A stretch of DNA of 60,479 nt from DAOUTY01 sp964453665 (GTDB lineage: Bacteria; Chloroflexota; Dehalococcoidia; SZUA-161). Every line of letters begins with the position of its first letter. Position 1 is the stretch's first letter. Below, piece after piece: positions 1 through 8,776 of this stretch. The notes under the pieces were generated by a model, which searched no databases, was not told the DNA's origin, and saw nothing but the letters and a program-made list of their open reading frames with translations. The translations under genes were made by a program, and so were the position numbers. The DNA lies in contig CAYVQT010000013.1 of the NCBI GenBank assembly GCA_964453665.1, positions 1-60,479 on the forward strand, read 5' to 3'.

Positions 1-271
1 TTGCCCCCATAGACTTCAAGGACATCGCAAGTAGAGTGCTGGACACTATCTCACCGGTTGAGAGGAGGACATCGAGCTCCCTGTCATCGGGATGATCTGT
101 AACCTGATTGGCGAGCTTGATCAACCCGTCTGTGGTCTTTCCCATGGCCGAGACCACCACCACCACATGGTTGCCCTTCTCTTGAACTGCAACGGCCCTT
201 CGGGCGACGTTCTTGATCTTTTCAGCGTCAGCCACCGAACTGCCGCCGTACTTCTGCACAACTACTGCCAT
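1..271 (-). CDS. lysC: Aspartate kinase, N-terminal part (runs off window edge)
   Basis: The first 90 residues are visible. Aspartokinase phosphorylates aspartate at the head of lysine, threonine and methionine synthesis. The N-terminus MAVVVQKYGGSSVAD carries the family K-[FY]-G-G-[ST]-S nucleotide-binding signature near residues 7-12. It is followed by VVVVSAMGKTTDGLI and ELDVLLSTGE, both typical of the amino-acid kinase fold. The ATG at 271 has AGAGGA just upstream. It lies 12 nt after the apgM stop codon on the same strand, so the two are probably cotranscribed. The C-terminal catalytic remainder and ACT domains lie outside the window. Confidence 0.93.
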   Translation of the reverse strand, partial: MAVVVQKYGGSSVADAEKIKNVARRAVAVQEKGNHVVVVVSAMGKTTDGLIKLANQVTDHPDDRELDVLLSTGEIVSSTLLAMSLKSMGA

Positions 272-283
272 CGTCCTCTTCCC

Positions 284-1480
284 CTAGTCAGCCAGTATCA
301 ACTTTCTCATAATAGTATAGCCATCATTCACGAAAATGCCAGTTTCGCCTGCCTGCGTCTCACTGAATGCCTTTGCGCCCGTGGTCTGAAAACCCGGACC
401 CCAGAGAACGAACGGAACCGGGTCCGGAACATGGGTCCGGACTTCAATAGGCGTGGGATGGTCAGGCATGGCCAGTATGCGGATACTATCCCCTGCGACA
501 GCGATAATCTGGCCTATTACCTCCCGGTCTACCCGCTCGATAGCCTCGATCTTTTCATCTATGCTGCCGGCATGGCCGGCCTCATCAGGTGCCTCAACAT
601 GAATGAACACCATGTCATGCTCCTGCAACGCTTCAAGAGCGCCAGATGCCTGCCCGGCATAGTCATTGTCCGGACCGGCTGTCACGCCGGCAATGTCCAG
701 ATTCATTATCCCGGTCATTTTAGCCAGCCCCCTCAGAAGGTCGACGCCCGAGGTAAGGGCAGCATCCAGCCCATAGACCTGTTTAAACGACGGCAGTTCA
801 GGGGCTTTTCTACTCCCCCAGAAGAGCCATATCATGTTAGCGGAGACCGCTCCCCGGGACTCCCGGGCCTTGTTCACCGGATGGTCTCGAATCACGTCCA
901 CAGAGCGCGCCATGAGATCCCGTAACAGGTCGCTTCCCTGACCCCGGGGCAGGAATTCATCAATGGGCTTCCCCGGAATATCATGAGGCGGAGTGCAGGT
1001 CGCAAGCAGCGTATCGTCCTGCCCCTTTATCTTGCATATGTGTCTGTAGCTCACGCCGGGGTAGAAATGTATCGCCTCACTGCCCAGCCTCTCCTCCAGC
1101 GCAGCCACCAGAGCATGGGCCTCGCTATCACTGATATGGCCCGCGCTGTAGTCTTTCATTTTCCCTTCTTGAACAGACACCAGATTACAGCGAAATCCAA
1201 CCTCCCCTTCACTGATGGGGATGCCCATGCTTATGGCCTCGATTGCGCTCCTGCCCTGGTAGTAGACCTTTGGATCGTAGCCAATTATGGACATGCAGGC
1301 GCATGCGCTGGAGGGCTCCATCCCGCTGGGCACCGTCCTCACCAGGCCGAGGGTGCCCTCCTTTGTTAATCGGTCTAAATTCGGGGCACGCGCCAGTTCC
1401 AGGCAGGTCTTCCCCCCCCGCTCAGGGAGCGGCCAGTCCGAGGCACCATCGATTATCACAACGCAGTATTTCACAGTCAT
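284..1480 (-). CDS. apgM: 2,3-bisphosphoglycerate-independent phosphoglycerate mutase, archaeal (ApgM) type
   Basis: Interconverts 3- and 2-phosphoglycerate in glycolysis and gluconeogenesis; cytosolic; alkaline phosphatase superfamily. From the ATG at 1480 the protein is 398 aa, close to the ~400 aa of the family. It begins VKYCVVIIDGASDWP, where Asp11 is the expected metal ligand. The nucleophile loop reads GMEPSSACACMSIIGYDP instead of the common G-S-D-V-A-N form: the serine is kept but the following Asp is Ala, a variant worth noting. HVEAPDEAGHAG and MPDHPTPIEV supply the other metal ligands. An upstream in-frame TTG at 1507 would add nine poorly motivated residues, so I prefer the ATG, although neither start has a strong ribosome site. 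It is followed by lysC 12 nt downstream. Confidence 0.9.
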   Translation of the reverse strand: MTVKYCVVIIDGASDWPLPERGGKTCLELARAPNLDRLTKEGTLGLVRTVPSGMEPSSACACMSIIGYDPKVYYQGRSAIEAISMGIPISEGEVGFRCNLVSVQEGKMKDYSAGHISDSEAHALVAALEERLGSEAIHFYPGVSYRHICKIKGQDDTLLATCTPPHDIPGKPIDEFLPRGQGSDLLRDLMARSVDVIRDHPVNKARESRGAVSANMIWLFWGSRKAPELPSFKQVYGLDAALTSGVDLLRGLAKMTGIMNLDIAGVTAGPDNDYAGQASGALEALQEHDMVFIHVEAPDEAGHAGSIDEKIEAIERVDREVIGQIIAVAGDSIRILAMPDHPTPIEVRTHVPDPVPFVLWGPGFQTTGAKAFSETQAGETGIFVNDGYTIMRKLILAD

Positions 1481-1577
1481 TAAAGTATAGCGGCGGACGA
1501 GAGGCAATTCAAGAAGGACTTCGGTCGCAGCAGATAAGGTAGCTAAAGTGTAACGAACCCACCACTAGCGGGGAGCT

Positions 1578-1803
1578 AGATGTTTCACCCGTAGGGGCGT
1601 TTCTAGTTTCTACTGCCATACAGAGCGAAACGAAAATGGGCAGGTCAGGTTCTGAAGTAATATGGATACCTGCTTCCACAGGAATCTGTTACGATCATTT
1701 GCAGTACTTACCACGAAGGATGAAAATGCTGTTTCTGGAATAACCGACATTCAAGACACCGTTCGTGGTGAGCCCTTCGACAAGCTCAGGGCGAACGGTT
1801 TAG
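1578..1803. repeat. Intergenic mosaic repeat block, copy A
   Basis: The gene-free stretch 1481-2197 contains three short segments that recur, in a different order, at 30897-31114. They are a GTAGGGGCGTTTC-containing segment at 1578-1603, a GATGAAAATGCT segment near 1718-1745, and CCCTTCGACAAGCTCAGGGC followed by GAACGGTTTAG at 1773-1803. The last matches its partner at 30 of 31 positions. These look like dispersed non-coding repeats. I see no open reading frame or RNA structure of note in the rest of this 717-bp gap. Confidence 0.7.
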
Positions 1804-2197
1804 ATCATATTTTCAAAGCAATGACATGATAGGACTTTTCAAGAAGAAACATTTTCCCGGAAAGTGTTCCTTACAGATAGAACCGTATCGCCAGGAAGCA
1901 AGTTCACGCAAGCTTGTGTAATACAACTCACATATCCGCAGTACTATTTTCACTTTAATAAAACCCTAAAGAGCTATTGAGTGGCAAGTGCAGGCATGCT
2001 AGCGTCGTAGTAGATATTTTAATGCTTGAGCAAGATATATATGCTTCCTACGATGAGACAATAAAGCCCGATGACAGGAAGGATAATTAACCTTCAGGAT
2101 AACCGTACGTGATACCAGGATTGAGTAGAGTCGGTGATTCGGCAAGCAGCCAGCACCCGGATACTAACATTTCAATCTTGGATGAAGGAGCAGAGAC

Positions 2198-3796
2198 ATG
2201 AGAGCAAGTAAGACCATCCGAGAGATTCTTCGCCCGACAGCCAACGGCATAGCTGAGGGCAAGCTGGTACAAGGTGCTGTCCGCAACCAGACAAGCGAAC
2301 TTGAGGAGAGGATCAAGGAACAGAATTGCATGTATGGAGTCTCCAGTCTTACAAGCAAGCAAGACATCTCATTGGAAGAAGTACTTAACGGGGTAGTTGC
2401 TATTATCCCCCCCGCATGGCAGCATCCGGAAATCGTCTGCGCACATGTGATACTAAGAGGGCAGGAGGTCAGAACGGATAACTTCGTTGAGACGAAGTGG
2501 AAGCAGGCTAGCGACATCGTAGTAAATGGCGAACACGCAGGTAGGGTGGAGGTATTCTATCTAAAAGAAAAACCGGAATCCGACGAGGGCCCTTTCCTCA
2601 GTGAAAAGAGAGAGTTGCTCGATGCTGTTGCCGAACAATTGGGCAGGGTCGCAGAGCGCAAACAGGCAGGGGAAGCGCTTCAGCAGCGTGAGCGAGAATA
2701 TAAACTGTTGTTGGATTGTACAATCGATGGTTTGACTGTTATCGATATCGAATCGGCGAAGCTGGTCTTCTGCAACCAGCGTGCTGCAACTTTATTTGGC
2801 TTCAACTCTCCCGGGGAAACAATCGGGGTAAATCCCCTTAGTTTGATTCATCCTGAGGATATAGACCGTATTATTAAGATTATTGCGGAAGAACTGTCTG
2901 GAAAGAGACTGCATGACGTCCATGAATTTCGAACGATGACCAGAGACGGTAGATGTATTTGGATGAAAGCAGCCTTCCGGATAACGGATTATCAGGGGAA
3001 ATCGGCACTCGTAGTTTCACTCAGGCCCCGCCCTGAGCGAAATGTTGCGGGAAACGAAATCGGTATGCTTGACGAAGAGCTTGAGCAGAGAGTTACAGAG
3101 CGGACCTGGCAACTCCAGGCCGTCAATAAGGAATTAGAAGCATTTGCCTATTCCGTATCACACGACCTGCGCGCTCCCTTACGCAGCATTGAAGGCTTCA
3201 GCCAGGTGCTGTTAGAAGACTATGCCCACTGGTTAGATACACAGGGCAGGGATTACCTCCAGCGTATCTGTTCAGCCAGCCGGCGTATGGCACAACTTAT
3301 TGACGACCTCTTAAACTTCTCGCGCGTCACCCGAGTCGAGATGCAGCGTGACAGGGTCGATCTCAGTGCACTGGCTCACAAAATCGTAGCAGAACTACAG
3401 CAAAGTCAACCTGAACGCCAGGCAGATTTCATCATCATGCCGGGTTTGGTCGCTAAAGGTGACTCGCACCTCCTGCGAGTGGCGCTGGAGAACCTTCTCG
3501 GCAATGCGTGGAAGTTCACGAGGAAACGACCGCAGACCAAGATAGAATTCGGCTACACGGAAGGAGACGGGCAAACCATTTATTTCGTGCGCGATAATGG
3601 TGTCGGCTTCGACATGGCCTATGCCGATAAACTATTCGGAGGTTTCCAGCGTTTGCACTCGCCGGCTGATTACGAAGGCACCGGAATTGGCCTAACCACG
3701 GTTAAGCGCGTCATTGAGCGCCATGGCGGCAGTATCTGGGCCGAAAGCGAAGTGGAACACGGCGCCACGTTCTACTTCACATTACAACCGGCTTAG
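2198..3796 (+). CDS. PAS-domain sensor histidine kinase, phytochrome-type kinase core
   Basis: 532 aa and soluble, with no membrane segment. Residues 35-155 form an N-terminal sensor-like region rich in acidic and aliphatic residues. A PAS domain covers about 160-280, and a coiled linker follows at 285-315. The dimerisation/phosphoacceptor domain has AYSVSHDLRAPLRSIEGF with His322, the form seen in cyanobacterial phytochrome-type kinases. The ATPase domain shows NLLGNAWKFT (N box), DNGVGFDM (G1), the F box and GTGIGL (G2). The ATG at 2198 has GAAGGAG upstream. It is followed after 9 nt by a lone receiver of the Rcp1 type and then by a receiver-PAS-kinase, so the three probably form one signalling unit. 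The signal is unknown. Confidence 0.9.
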   Translation: MRASKTIREILRPTANGIAEGKLVQGAVRNQTSELEERIKEQNCMYGVSSLTSKQDISLEEVLNGVVAIIPPAWQHPEIVCAHVILRGQEVRTDNFVETKWKQASDIVVNGEHAGRVEVFYLKEKPESDEGPFLSEKRELLDAVAEQLGRVAERKQAGEALQQREREYKLLLDCTIDGLTVIDIESAKLVFCNQRAATLFGFNSPGETIGVNPLSLIHPEDIDRIIKIIAEELSGKRLHDVHEFRTMTRDGRCIWMKAAFRITDYQGKSALVVSLRPRPERNVAGNEIGMLDEELEQRVTERTWQLQAVNKELEAFAYSVSHDLRAPLRSIEGFSQVLLEDYAHWLDTQGRDYLQRICSASRRMAQLIDDLLNFSRVTRVEMQRDRVDLSALAHKIVAELQQSQPERQADFIIMPGLVAKGDSHLLRVALENLLGNAWKFTRKRPQTKIEFGYTEGDGQTIYFVRDNGVGFDMAYADKLFGGFQRLHSPADYEGTGIGLTTVKRVIERHGGSIWAESEVEHGATFYFTLQPA

Positions 3797-3805
3797 GAAA
3801 GACAG

Positions 3806-4261
3806 ATGGATAAGAAGACAATACTGTTGGTGGAAGATAATCCCGATGATGAAGCGCTGGCCTTACTCGCGCTCAATAAAAACAACATCCCCAGCGAAGT
3901 CGTGGTGGCACATGACGGCATTGAAGCGCTGGACTACTTGTTCGGCGAGGGTAGCTATACAGGCCGCGACACAAGGATTATGCCAGAGCTTATTTTACTG
4001 GACCTGAAGTTGCCCAAGGTCTATGGCCTGGAGATACTACGTCGTATCCGTAGCGACAAGCGCACTCAATGCCTCCCCGTGGTTATCCTCACCACCTCTA
4101 AAGAGGAGCGTGATGTAATTGAGGGCTACGCCCTGGGGGCTAACAGCTTCATTTGTAAACCCGTGGGCTTCGCCCAATTCAGTCAGGCGGTAGAGCGACT
4201 GGGATACTACTGGCTTATTCTGAATGTTGCCCCGCCGATAGGAAGAATGGCAGAAGGTTAG
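3806..4261 (+). CDS. Single-domain response regulator, Rcp1-like
   Basis: 151 aa made of one receiver domain and a short tail, with no output domain. The acidic pocket is EDNPDD near residues 10-15. The phosphoacceptor is Asp66 in LILLDLKLPK, the conserved Thr is in ILTTSKEERD (residue 96/97), and Lys118 is in FICKP. The long loop before Asp66 (GSYTGRDTRIMPE) is typical of Rcp1-class receivers that pair with phytochrome-like kinases, which fits the kinase directly upstream. It probably carries phosphate between that kinase and another partner, perhaps the hybrid protein 12 nt downstream. Confidence 0.9.
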   Translation: MDKKTILLVEDNPDDEALALLALNKNNIPSEVVVAHDGIEALDYLFGEGSYTGRDTRIMPELILLDLKLPKVYGLEILRRIRSDKRTQCLPVVILTTSKEERDVIEGYALGANSFICKPVGFAQFSQAVERLGYYWLILNVAPPIGRMAEG

Positions 4262-4272
4262 GGACATTTCCG

Positions 4273-5796
4273 ATGACCACACCACTTCGTGTACTGATAA
4301 TCGAGGATTCGGAAGACGACGCCATATTAATACTTCGAGCCTTAAAACGCGGCGGCTATGACCCAACCTTTGCACGTGTTGACATGCCCGAAGCTACGAA
4401 TGACGCACTCGAAACGCAGATGTGGGATATCATCCTCGCCGACTATGCCATGCCACGATTCAGCGTGCCCGCCGCACTGAGTATGGTCAAGGAAAAGAGT
4501 CTGGACCTTCCGTTCATAATCGTTTCCGGTGCTATCGGCGAGGAGGCTGCGGTGGAAGCTATGAGAGCCGGTGCCCACGACTATGTGATGAAAGGCCATA
4601 TGGCACGACTTGTCCCAGTAATTGAACGGGAGCTACGCGAAGCAGAGATACGCCGCAAGAATAAGCAGATGGAAGAGGATATACGAAAATCAGAGGAGAA
4701 GTTAAGACGCTATTTAGAAAGTAGCCCCGACGCTATTTTCACAATTGATTCCCAGGGAACTTTCTTATACGGAAACAGGGCAGCAGAGAAAATTACAGCA
4801 TACACAAGGGAAGAGTTAGTGGGTAAGAGTTTGCGGGAACTCAATCTCCTTGCTCAGGAATATTTATTAAAAGCGGACCAGATATTAGAGCTCAGTGTAG
4901 CGGGAGAATCCACCAAGCCGGACGAGTTTCAAATGGTAAGGAAAGACGGGACTCGTGTATTTGTTGAAATATCCACTTATCCGATAGGACATGGAAGCGA
5001 AGTTGAAATTATCGGAATCGCCCGCGACATCACCTACCGCAAGAGAATGGAGCAACAGCTTCAGCTTGCAGGGCGATTGGCTACAGTCGGCGAGTTGGCA
5101 GCAGGTGTCGCCCACGAGTTGAACAACCCGCTAGCAGCAGTACTAATGTATTCGCAGCTTCTAAGTTCTAGAGACGATCTGGATGAAACCATAAAAAGCG
5201 ATGTGGAAACAGTCCTCAGGGAGGCGCAGCGCGCAACCAGAATCACCGGAAGCCTGCTCTCCTTCGCGCGCAGGCAAAAACCTCAGAAAAGCCTCATCTC
5301 GATCAACGAAGTTATCGAGAAAAGCCTGGAACTGAGCACCTACCGAATTAAGGCCAATAACATACAATTATCAAAAGAACTGGCCCCCGACCTTCCAACG
5401 ACAATGGCAGACTTCTTCCAACTACAGGAGGTCTTTGTAAACCTCATCAATAATGCGGAACAGGCTATGACGGAAGACCACGGCAGAGGAAACCTCAGTG
5501 TTAAAACACAAAAACTGGGCGAAACGATCCGAATATCCTTTACCGACGATGGGCCTGGCATAGCCGAAGGTATTTTCAAGAGAATATTCGATCCTTTCTT
5601 CACCACAAAAGACGTGGGAAAGGGAACAGGTCTAGGTCTCAGCATTTGCTATGGTGTAGTCCAGGAGCATGGCGGTCATATATATGCTGAAAGCAAGTCT
5701 GGCAGGGGCGCAACTTTCGTGGTAGAGCTACCTGTCGTGTCCGAAGACCAGCCCCCTGCTCACGGAAGCAACCCCACCCAGCTTCAGGACATCTGA
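4273..5796 (+). CDS. Receiver-PAS-histidine kinase hybrid (NtrB/AtoS-like kinase core)
   Basis: 507 aa. An N-terminal receiver spans residues 5-122 with acceptor Asp57 in IILADYAMPR and Lys107 in DYVMKG. A coiled linker covers 123-145 and a PAS domain 143-258. The phosphoacceptor helix is GELAAGVAHELNNPLAAV with His281. The ATPase domain has NLINNAEQAM, DDGPGI, FDPFFTTKDVGKGTGLGLS and a C-terminal HGG motif. The order (receiver in front of the kinase) means that the phosphorylated receiver may set kinase activity. It forms the third gene of the signalling cassette. There is no DNA-binding regulator in the group, so its output target is unknown. Confidence 0.9.
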   Translation: MTTPLRVLIIEDSEDDAILILRALKRGGYDPTFARVDMPEATNDALETQMWDIILADYAMPRFSVPAALSMVKEKSLDLPFIIVSGAIGEEAAVEAMRAGAHDYVMKGHMARLVPVIERELREAEIRRKNKQMEEDIRKSEEKLRRYLESSPDAIFTIDSQGTFLYGNRAAEKITAYTREELVGKSLRELNLLAQEYLLKADQILELSVAGESTKPDEFQMVRKDGTRVFVEISTYPIGHGSEVEIIGIARDITYRKRMEQQLQLAGRLATVGELAAGVAHELNNPLAAVLMYSQLLSSRDDLDETIKSDVETVLREAQRATRITGSLLSFARRQKPQKSLISINEVIEKSLELSTYRIKANNIQLSKELAPDLPTTMADFFQLQEVFVNLINNAEQAMTEDHGRGNLSVKTQKLGETIRISFTDDGPGIAEGIFKRIFDPFFTTKDVGKGTGLGLSICYGVVQEHGGHIYAESKSGRGATFVVELPVVSEDQPPAHGSNPTQLQDI

Positions 5797-5977
5797 GGCA
5801 GACGACGCAGCAACGTTGTATGCCTTAAGAGGTAATCCACCCGTGAACGGGCGCTGGATAGAATCAGCATCGCCCATCCCAAGTTCAGCGACGGGTTATT
5901 CAAAGAAGCAGAGTATATGTATTTGATCTGAGTGTAAATTGATATGTCAGAGTTCAATTTAAACAGTACAGTCAAGA

Positions 5978-6006
5978 TTGACAGACAGTATCCGCCAGCA
6001 TATCAT
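5978..6006 (+). promoter_or_regulatory. Sigma70-type promoter upstream of the GlcD-like gene
   Basis: TTGACA at 5978-5983 and TATCAT at 6001-6006 are separated by exactly 17 nt. Transcription would start near 6013 and leave a leader of about 74 nt before the ATG at 6087. The rest of the 290-bp gap 5797-6086 shows nothing else I can name. Confidence 0.6.
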
Positions 6007-6086
6007 CAGGCAGGCAGAGACGGGACGCAGGGGCTATCCGATTCCCGGTTGAGATTATAGACCAAAGTCCGAGAGGAACGTGACAA

Positions 6087-7463
6087 ATGATTGTCGAGAA
6101 GCTGGAAGAGATCGTTGGAAGCGGCTGGGTGATTACGGAAGAGGAGCGGATGTTGGACTACCTGACGGATGAAACGGGCCCGGCAGTAAGACCCCAGTCA
6201 GCCAGCGAGTTAATACTCGTGAAACCTGCCAACTCACAAGAGGTAAGCCGAATCCTCAAGCTGGCAAATGATGAGCGTATCTACGTGTTTCCCAGAGGCG
6301 GTGGCACCGGATTATGTGGCGGCGCCATCCCAACAGAGAACGGGCTAATTCTGTCACTGGAAAGAATGAACGGGATTTACATCGACAAGGACAATCTGAT
6401 GGCAGCCGCAGAAGCTGGCGCTACACTCGGGGAGCTGCTGGAAGAGGTCGAAGCAGAGGGCTTGTTTTTCCCACCGCACCCGGGTGACGAAAGCGCTCAG
6501 GTGGGTGGTCTTACCGCCTGCAACGCAGGTGGGTCACGGGCAGTAAAATACGGCGTTATGAGAAACTATATTAAAGGCATCGAAGCAGTACTGCCTACCG
6601 GCGAAATTTTAAATATGGGCGGGAAACTGCTTAAGGACAACACCGGCTATGCCCTGATGCACTTAATAATTGGCAGCGAGGGGACTCTGGCCGTGATAAC
6701 AAAGGCCGTCTTGCGGTTGTTTCCGCCAGTGGCCGCCAGCGCAACCATGATAATACCCTATGACAACCGCCACGACGCAATCAATACGGTTCCCGGAATA
6801 TTACAGGGGGGGATTATACCGCTGGCTATAGAGTTCATGGACCGCAGTACGGTTGAGATTTCAGCCGAGCAACTTGGCATGGAATGGCCGTGTAAGATCG
6901 GGACATCCTACCTGATGATAATAGTGGAAGGCGGCAGCGAGGAAGACCTGCGTTCACAATGTGAGAGAATCTCCAGGATTTGTAACAGGTACAACGGATT
7001 AGAACCTGTGATAGGGCAGACCAAGAAAGAGCAGGAGACGATTCTCAGAATAAGAAGCAACATATATCTGGCCCTGAAGCGCGACCTGGCAGATGCCTTA
7101 GACATAGCCGTACCTCCGGCCAGTATGGGTAGACTCATGGACGCAATAGATGAGATCGCAGTGGCTCATGGCACCGTTATTCCTACAGTCGGCCACGCAG
7201 GAGATGGTAATCTTCACCCGACTATGATGAAAGACCTGCTGGAAGGAGATGAGTATAACCTCAAAGAAGTGAAGCGGGCGATCTACTGGGCGACCGTTGA
7301 TCTGGGGGGCATCATGACCGCAGAGCACGGCGTAGGCAGGGTTAGAATCCCGGACCTCGATATTTTCGTGGATGAAAAGAAAATGGAGCTAATGAAAGGC
7401 ATCAAGAAAGTTTTCGATCCCAACGGCATATTGAACCCGGGATGTGTCCTAAAAAGGGAATAG
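6087..7463 (+). CDS. FAD-linked oxidase, GlcD / D-lactate dehydrogenase family
   Basis: 458 aa, normal length for the family, which oxidises 2-hydroxyacids such as glycolate or D-lactate. The FAD-binding domain (about 30-215) has the pyrophosphate motif RGGGTGLCGG and PPHPGDESAQVGGLTACNAG. The C-terminal FAD-oxidase domain has TVGHAGDGNLHP and the metal-site motif AEHGVGR near the end. No iron-sulphur domain is fused, and no GlcE/GlcF partner lies next to it, so the electron acceptor cannot be read from context. The ATG at 6087 is preceded by GAGAGGA. It has its own promoter and is convergent with the glycosyltransferase. Confidence 0.92.
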   Translation: MIVEKLEEIVGSGWVITEEERMLDYLTDETGPAVRPQSASELILVKPANSQEVSRILKLANDERIYVFPRGGGTGLCGGAIPTENGLILSLERMNGIYIDKDNLMAAAEAGATLGELLEEVEAEGLFFPPHPGDESAQVGGLTACNAGGSRAVKYGVMRNYIKGIEAVLPTGEILNMGGKLLKDNTGYALMHLIIGSEGTLAVITKAVLRLFPPVAASATMIIPYDNRHDAINTVPGILQGGIIPLAIEFMDRSTVEISAEQLGMEWPCKIGTSYLMIIVEGGSEEDLRSQCERISRICNRYNGLEPVIGQTKKEQETILRIRSNIYLALKRDLADALDIAVPPASMGRLMDAIDEIAVAHGTVIPTVGHAGDGNLHPTMMKDLLEGDEYNLKEVKRAIYWATVDLGGIMTAEHGVGRVRIPDLDIFVDEKKMELMKGIKKVFDPNGILNPGCVLKRE

Positions 7464-7519
7464 ATTGATATATGAAAGCTAATGGGGCAGCCGGTTTTTA
7501 ACACTCCTTCAATGAACCG

Positions 7520-8749
7520 TTACTTTCCAAGAAGTGACTCGTACAGCTTCTCTATCTCCGGCGTAACCGCATCGGTAGTGAATAACTGTTTCCATCGTTC
7601 ATAACCTCTTTGCCCCATATGCTCGGCAACCTGAGGGTTCTGCAACAAGTATGACATTGCCTCCGAAAGAGCCTCCGCATCCTTCGGAGGTACAAGAATA
7701 CCCGTATCCCCATCCACTATAAGCTCGGAGAGCCCCCCGATCCTTGAACCTACCACCGCCTTCTCGCCGGCCATCGCCTCCAGCATAACTGTGGAGCTGG
7801 ACTCAGGCCACACCGAGGGGAATACAGCGAAGCGGCAACTGTCAAACGCCTGTAACACGAGGCTGCGAGGAGCATTCTCAATAAGAACAACGCCATTGCC
7901 ACCACTATAGCTGTAGCGGGGATGCTTTAACCCGATCACGACCAGTTTGGTTTCCGTATTCAGCCTGCGGTATGCTTTTATCAATACACCAACACCCTTG
8001 GCTGGTAGCAGCGCCCCAACAAACAGTATGAAGTCCTCAGGAAGTTTTCCGGAGTGCCCAATCCCCGTATCCGGTTCCCGGTCATAGAAATTGGGAATCA
8101 CCGCAAAACGGTGTTCCTCAAGACCCAGATGCGTCATGTGAAGCTGCTTTGCATAAGAGCTGAGTACAATAAATGTATCCACACTCCCGAGCTTTTTCTT
8201 GTTCGTTCTCGTTGCGAGATATGTACCCAAAGACTTGGCTGAGCCCAGAGGGCCGGAGCCATAGAGCCCACGGCCACAGGCCACACATCTAAGGCTCAAA
8301 TGCATATCGCAACTAGCTGCTTCCGGAAGCATCCCCGCGGCAGGACATATGGCCCTCAAGTCAAGCAAGCTCATAACCAGGGGAGCCCCAAGCCCGTTCA
8401 GGGCAGGCAAGAGTGAATAAAACATCCAGCCCACTGCGTGAACTATATCCGGATTCTCTTCTTTAATTATCTTCCGTAATTGCTTCGTCAGCAGCCAGTC
8501 TTTTAATGGCGGAGGGAACCTGCCTACCCTATCCTGATAGAGGAACGGGATTCGGGAGAAAAAGCCTTGCAGGCGATATACTACTACGCCTTCATCCTCC
8601 GTTGTACACCTTGATAAACCGGGGAAAGCAGTAGTACAGACAACCACCCGGTGGCCACGCTGGCTCAGGTGTTCAGCCAGCACCCGGGTATGTTTAGCGC
8701 CACCCCTGGGTTCGGGAGGATAAACATCGGAGACAATTAAAATTTTCAA
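7520..8749 (-). CDS. Glycosyltransferase family 4 (GT-B fold)
   Basis: 409 aa. The N-terminal Rossmann half starts KILIVSDVYPPEPRGGAKH, with the glycine-rich acceptor loop of GT4 enzymes. The C-terminal half has FVGALLPAKGV and the E-x7-E donor-site motif in WPESSSTVMLEAMAG, followed by GGLSELIVDGDTG. A cysteine-rich insert near residues 135-170 (C-x7-CxxC pattern) is often seen in GT4 enzymes of this type and might bind metal. It is the last gene of an epimerase-aminotransferase-GT4 operon, 27 nt after the aminotransferase, so it probably adds a sugar to a surface glycan or lipid carrier. Donor and acceptor are unknown. Confidence 0.9.
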   Translation of the reverse strand: MKILIVSDVYPPEPRGGAKHTRVLAEHLSQRGHRVVVCTTAFPGLSRCTTEDEGVVVYRLQGFFSRIPFLYQDRVGRFPPPLKDWLLTKQLRKIIKEENPDIVHAVGWMFYSLLPALNGLGAPLVMSLLDLRAICPAAGMLPEAASCDMHLSLRCVACGRGLYGSGPLGSAKSLGTYLATRTNKKKLGSVDTFIVLSSYAKQLHMTHLGLEEHRFAVIPNFYDREPDTGIGHSGKLPEDFILFVGALLPAKGVGVLIKAYRRLNTETKLVVIGLKHPRYSYSGGNGVVLIENAPRSLVLQAFDSCRFAVFPSVWPESSSTVMLEAMAGEKAVVGSRIGGLSELIVDGDTGILVPPKDAEALSEAMSYLLQNPQVAEHMGQRGYERWKQLFTTDAVTPEIEKLYESLLGK

Positions 8750-8776
8750 GATTAGGGCCCCAAAGTCTACGGTTTT

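Noticed and set aside
92..925. Long open frame on the plus strand (277 codons)
   Set aside because: It lies antisense to lysC and apgM, which have clear family motifs; its own protein is rich in His, Arg and Pro with no recognisable domain and no ribosome site.
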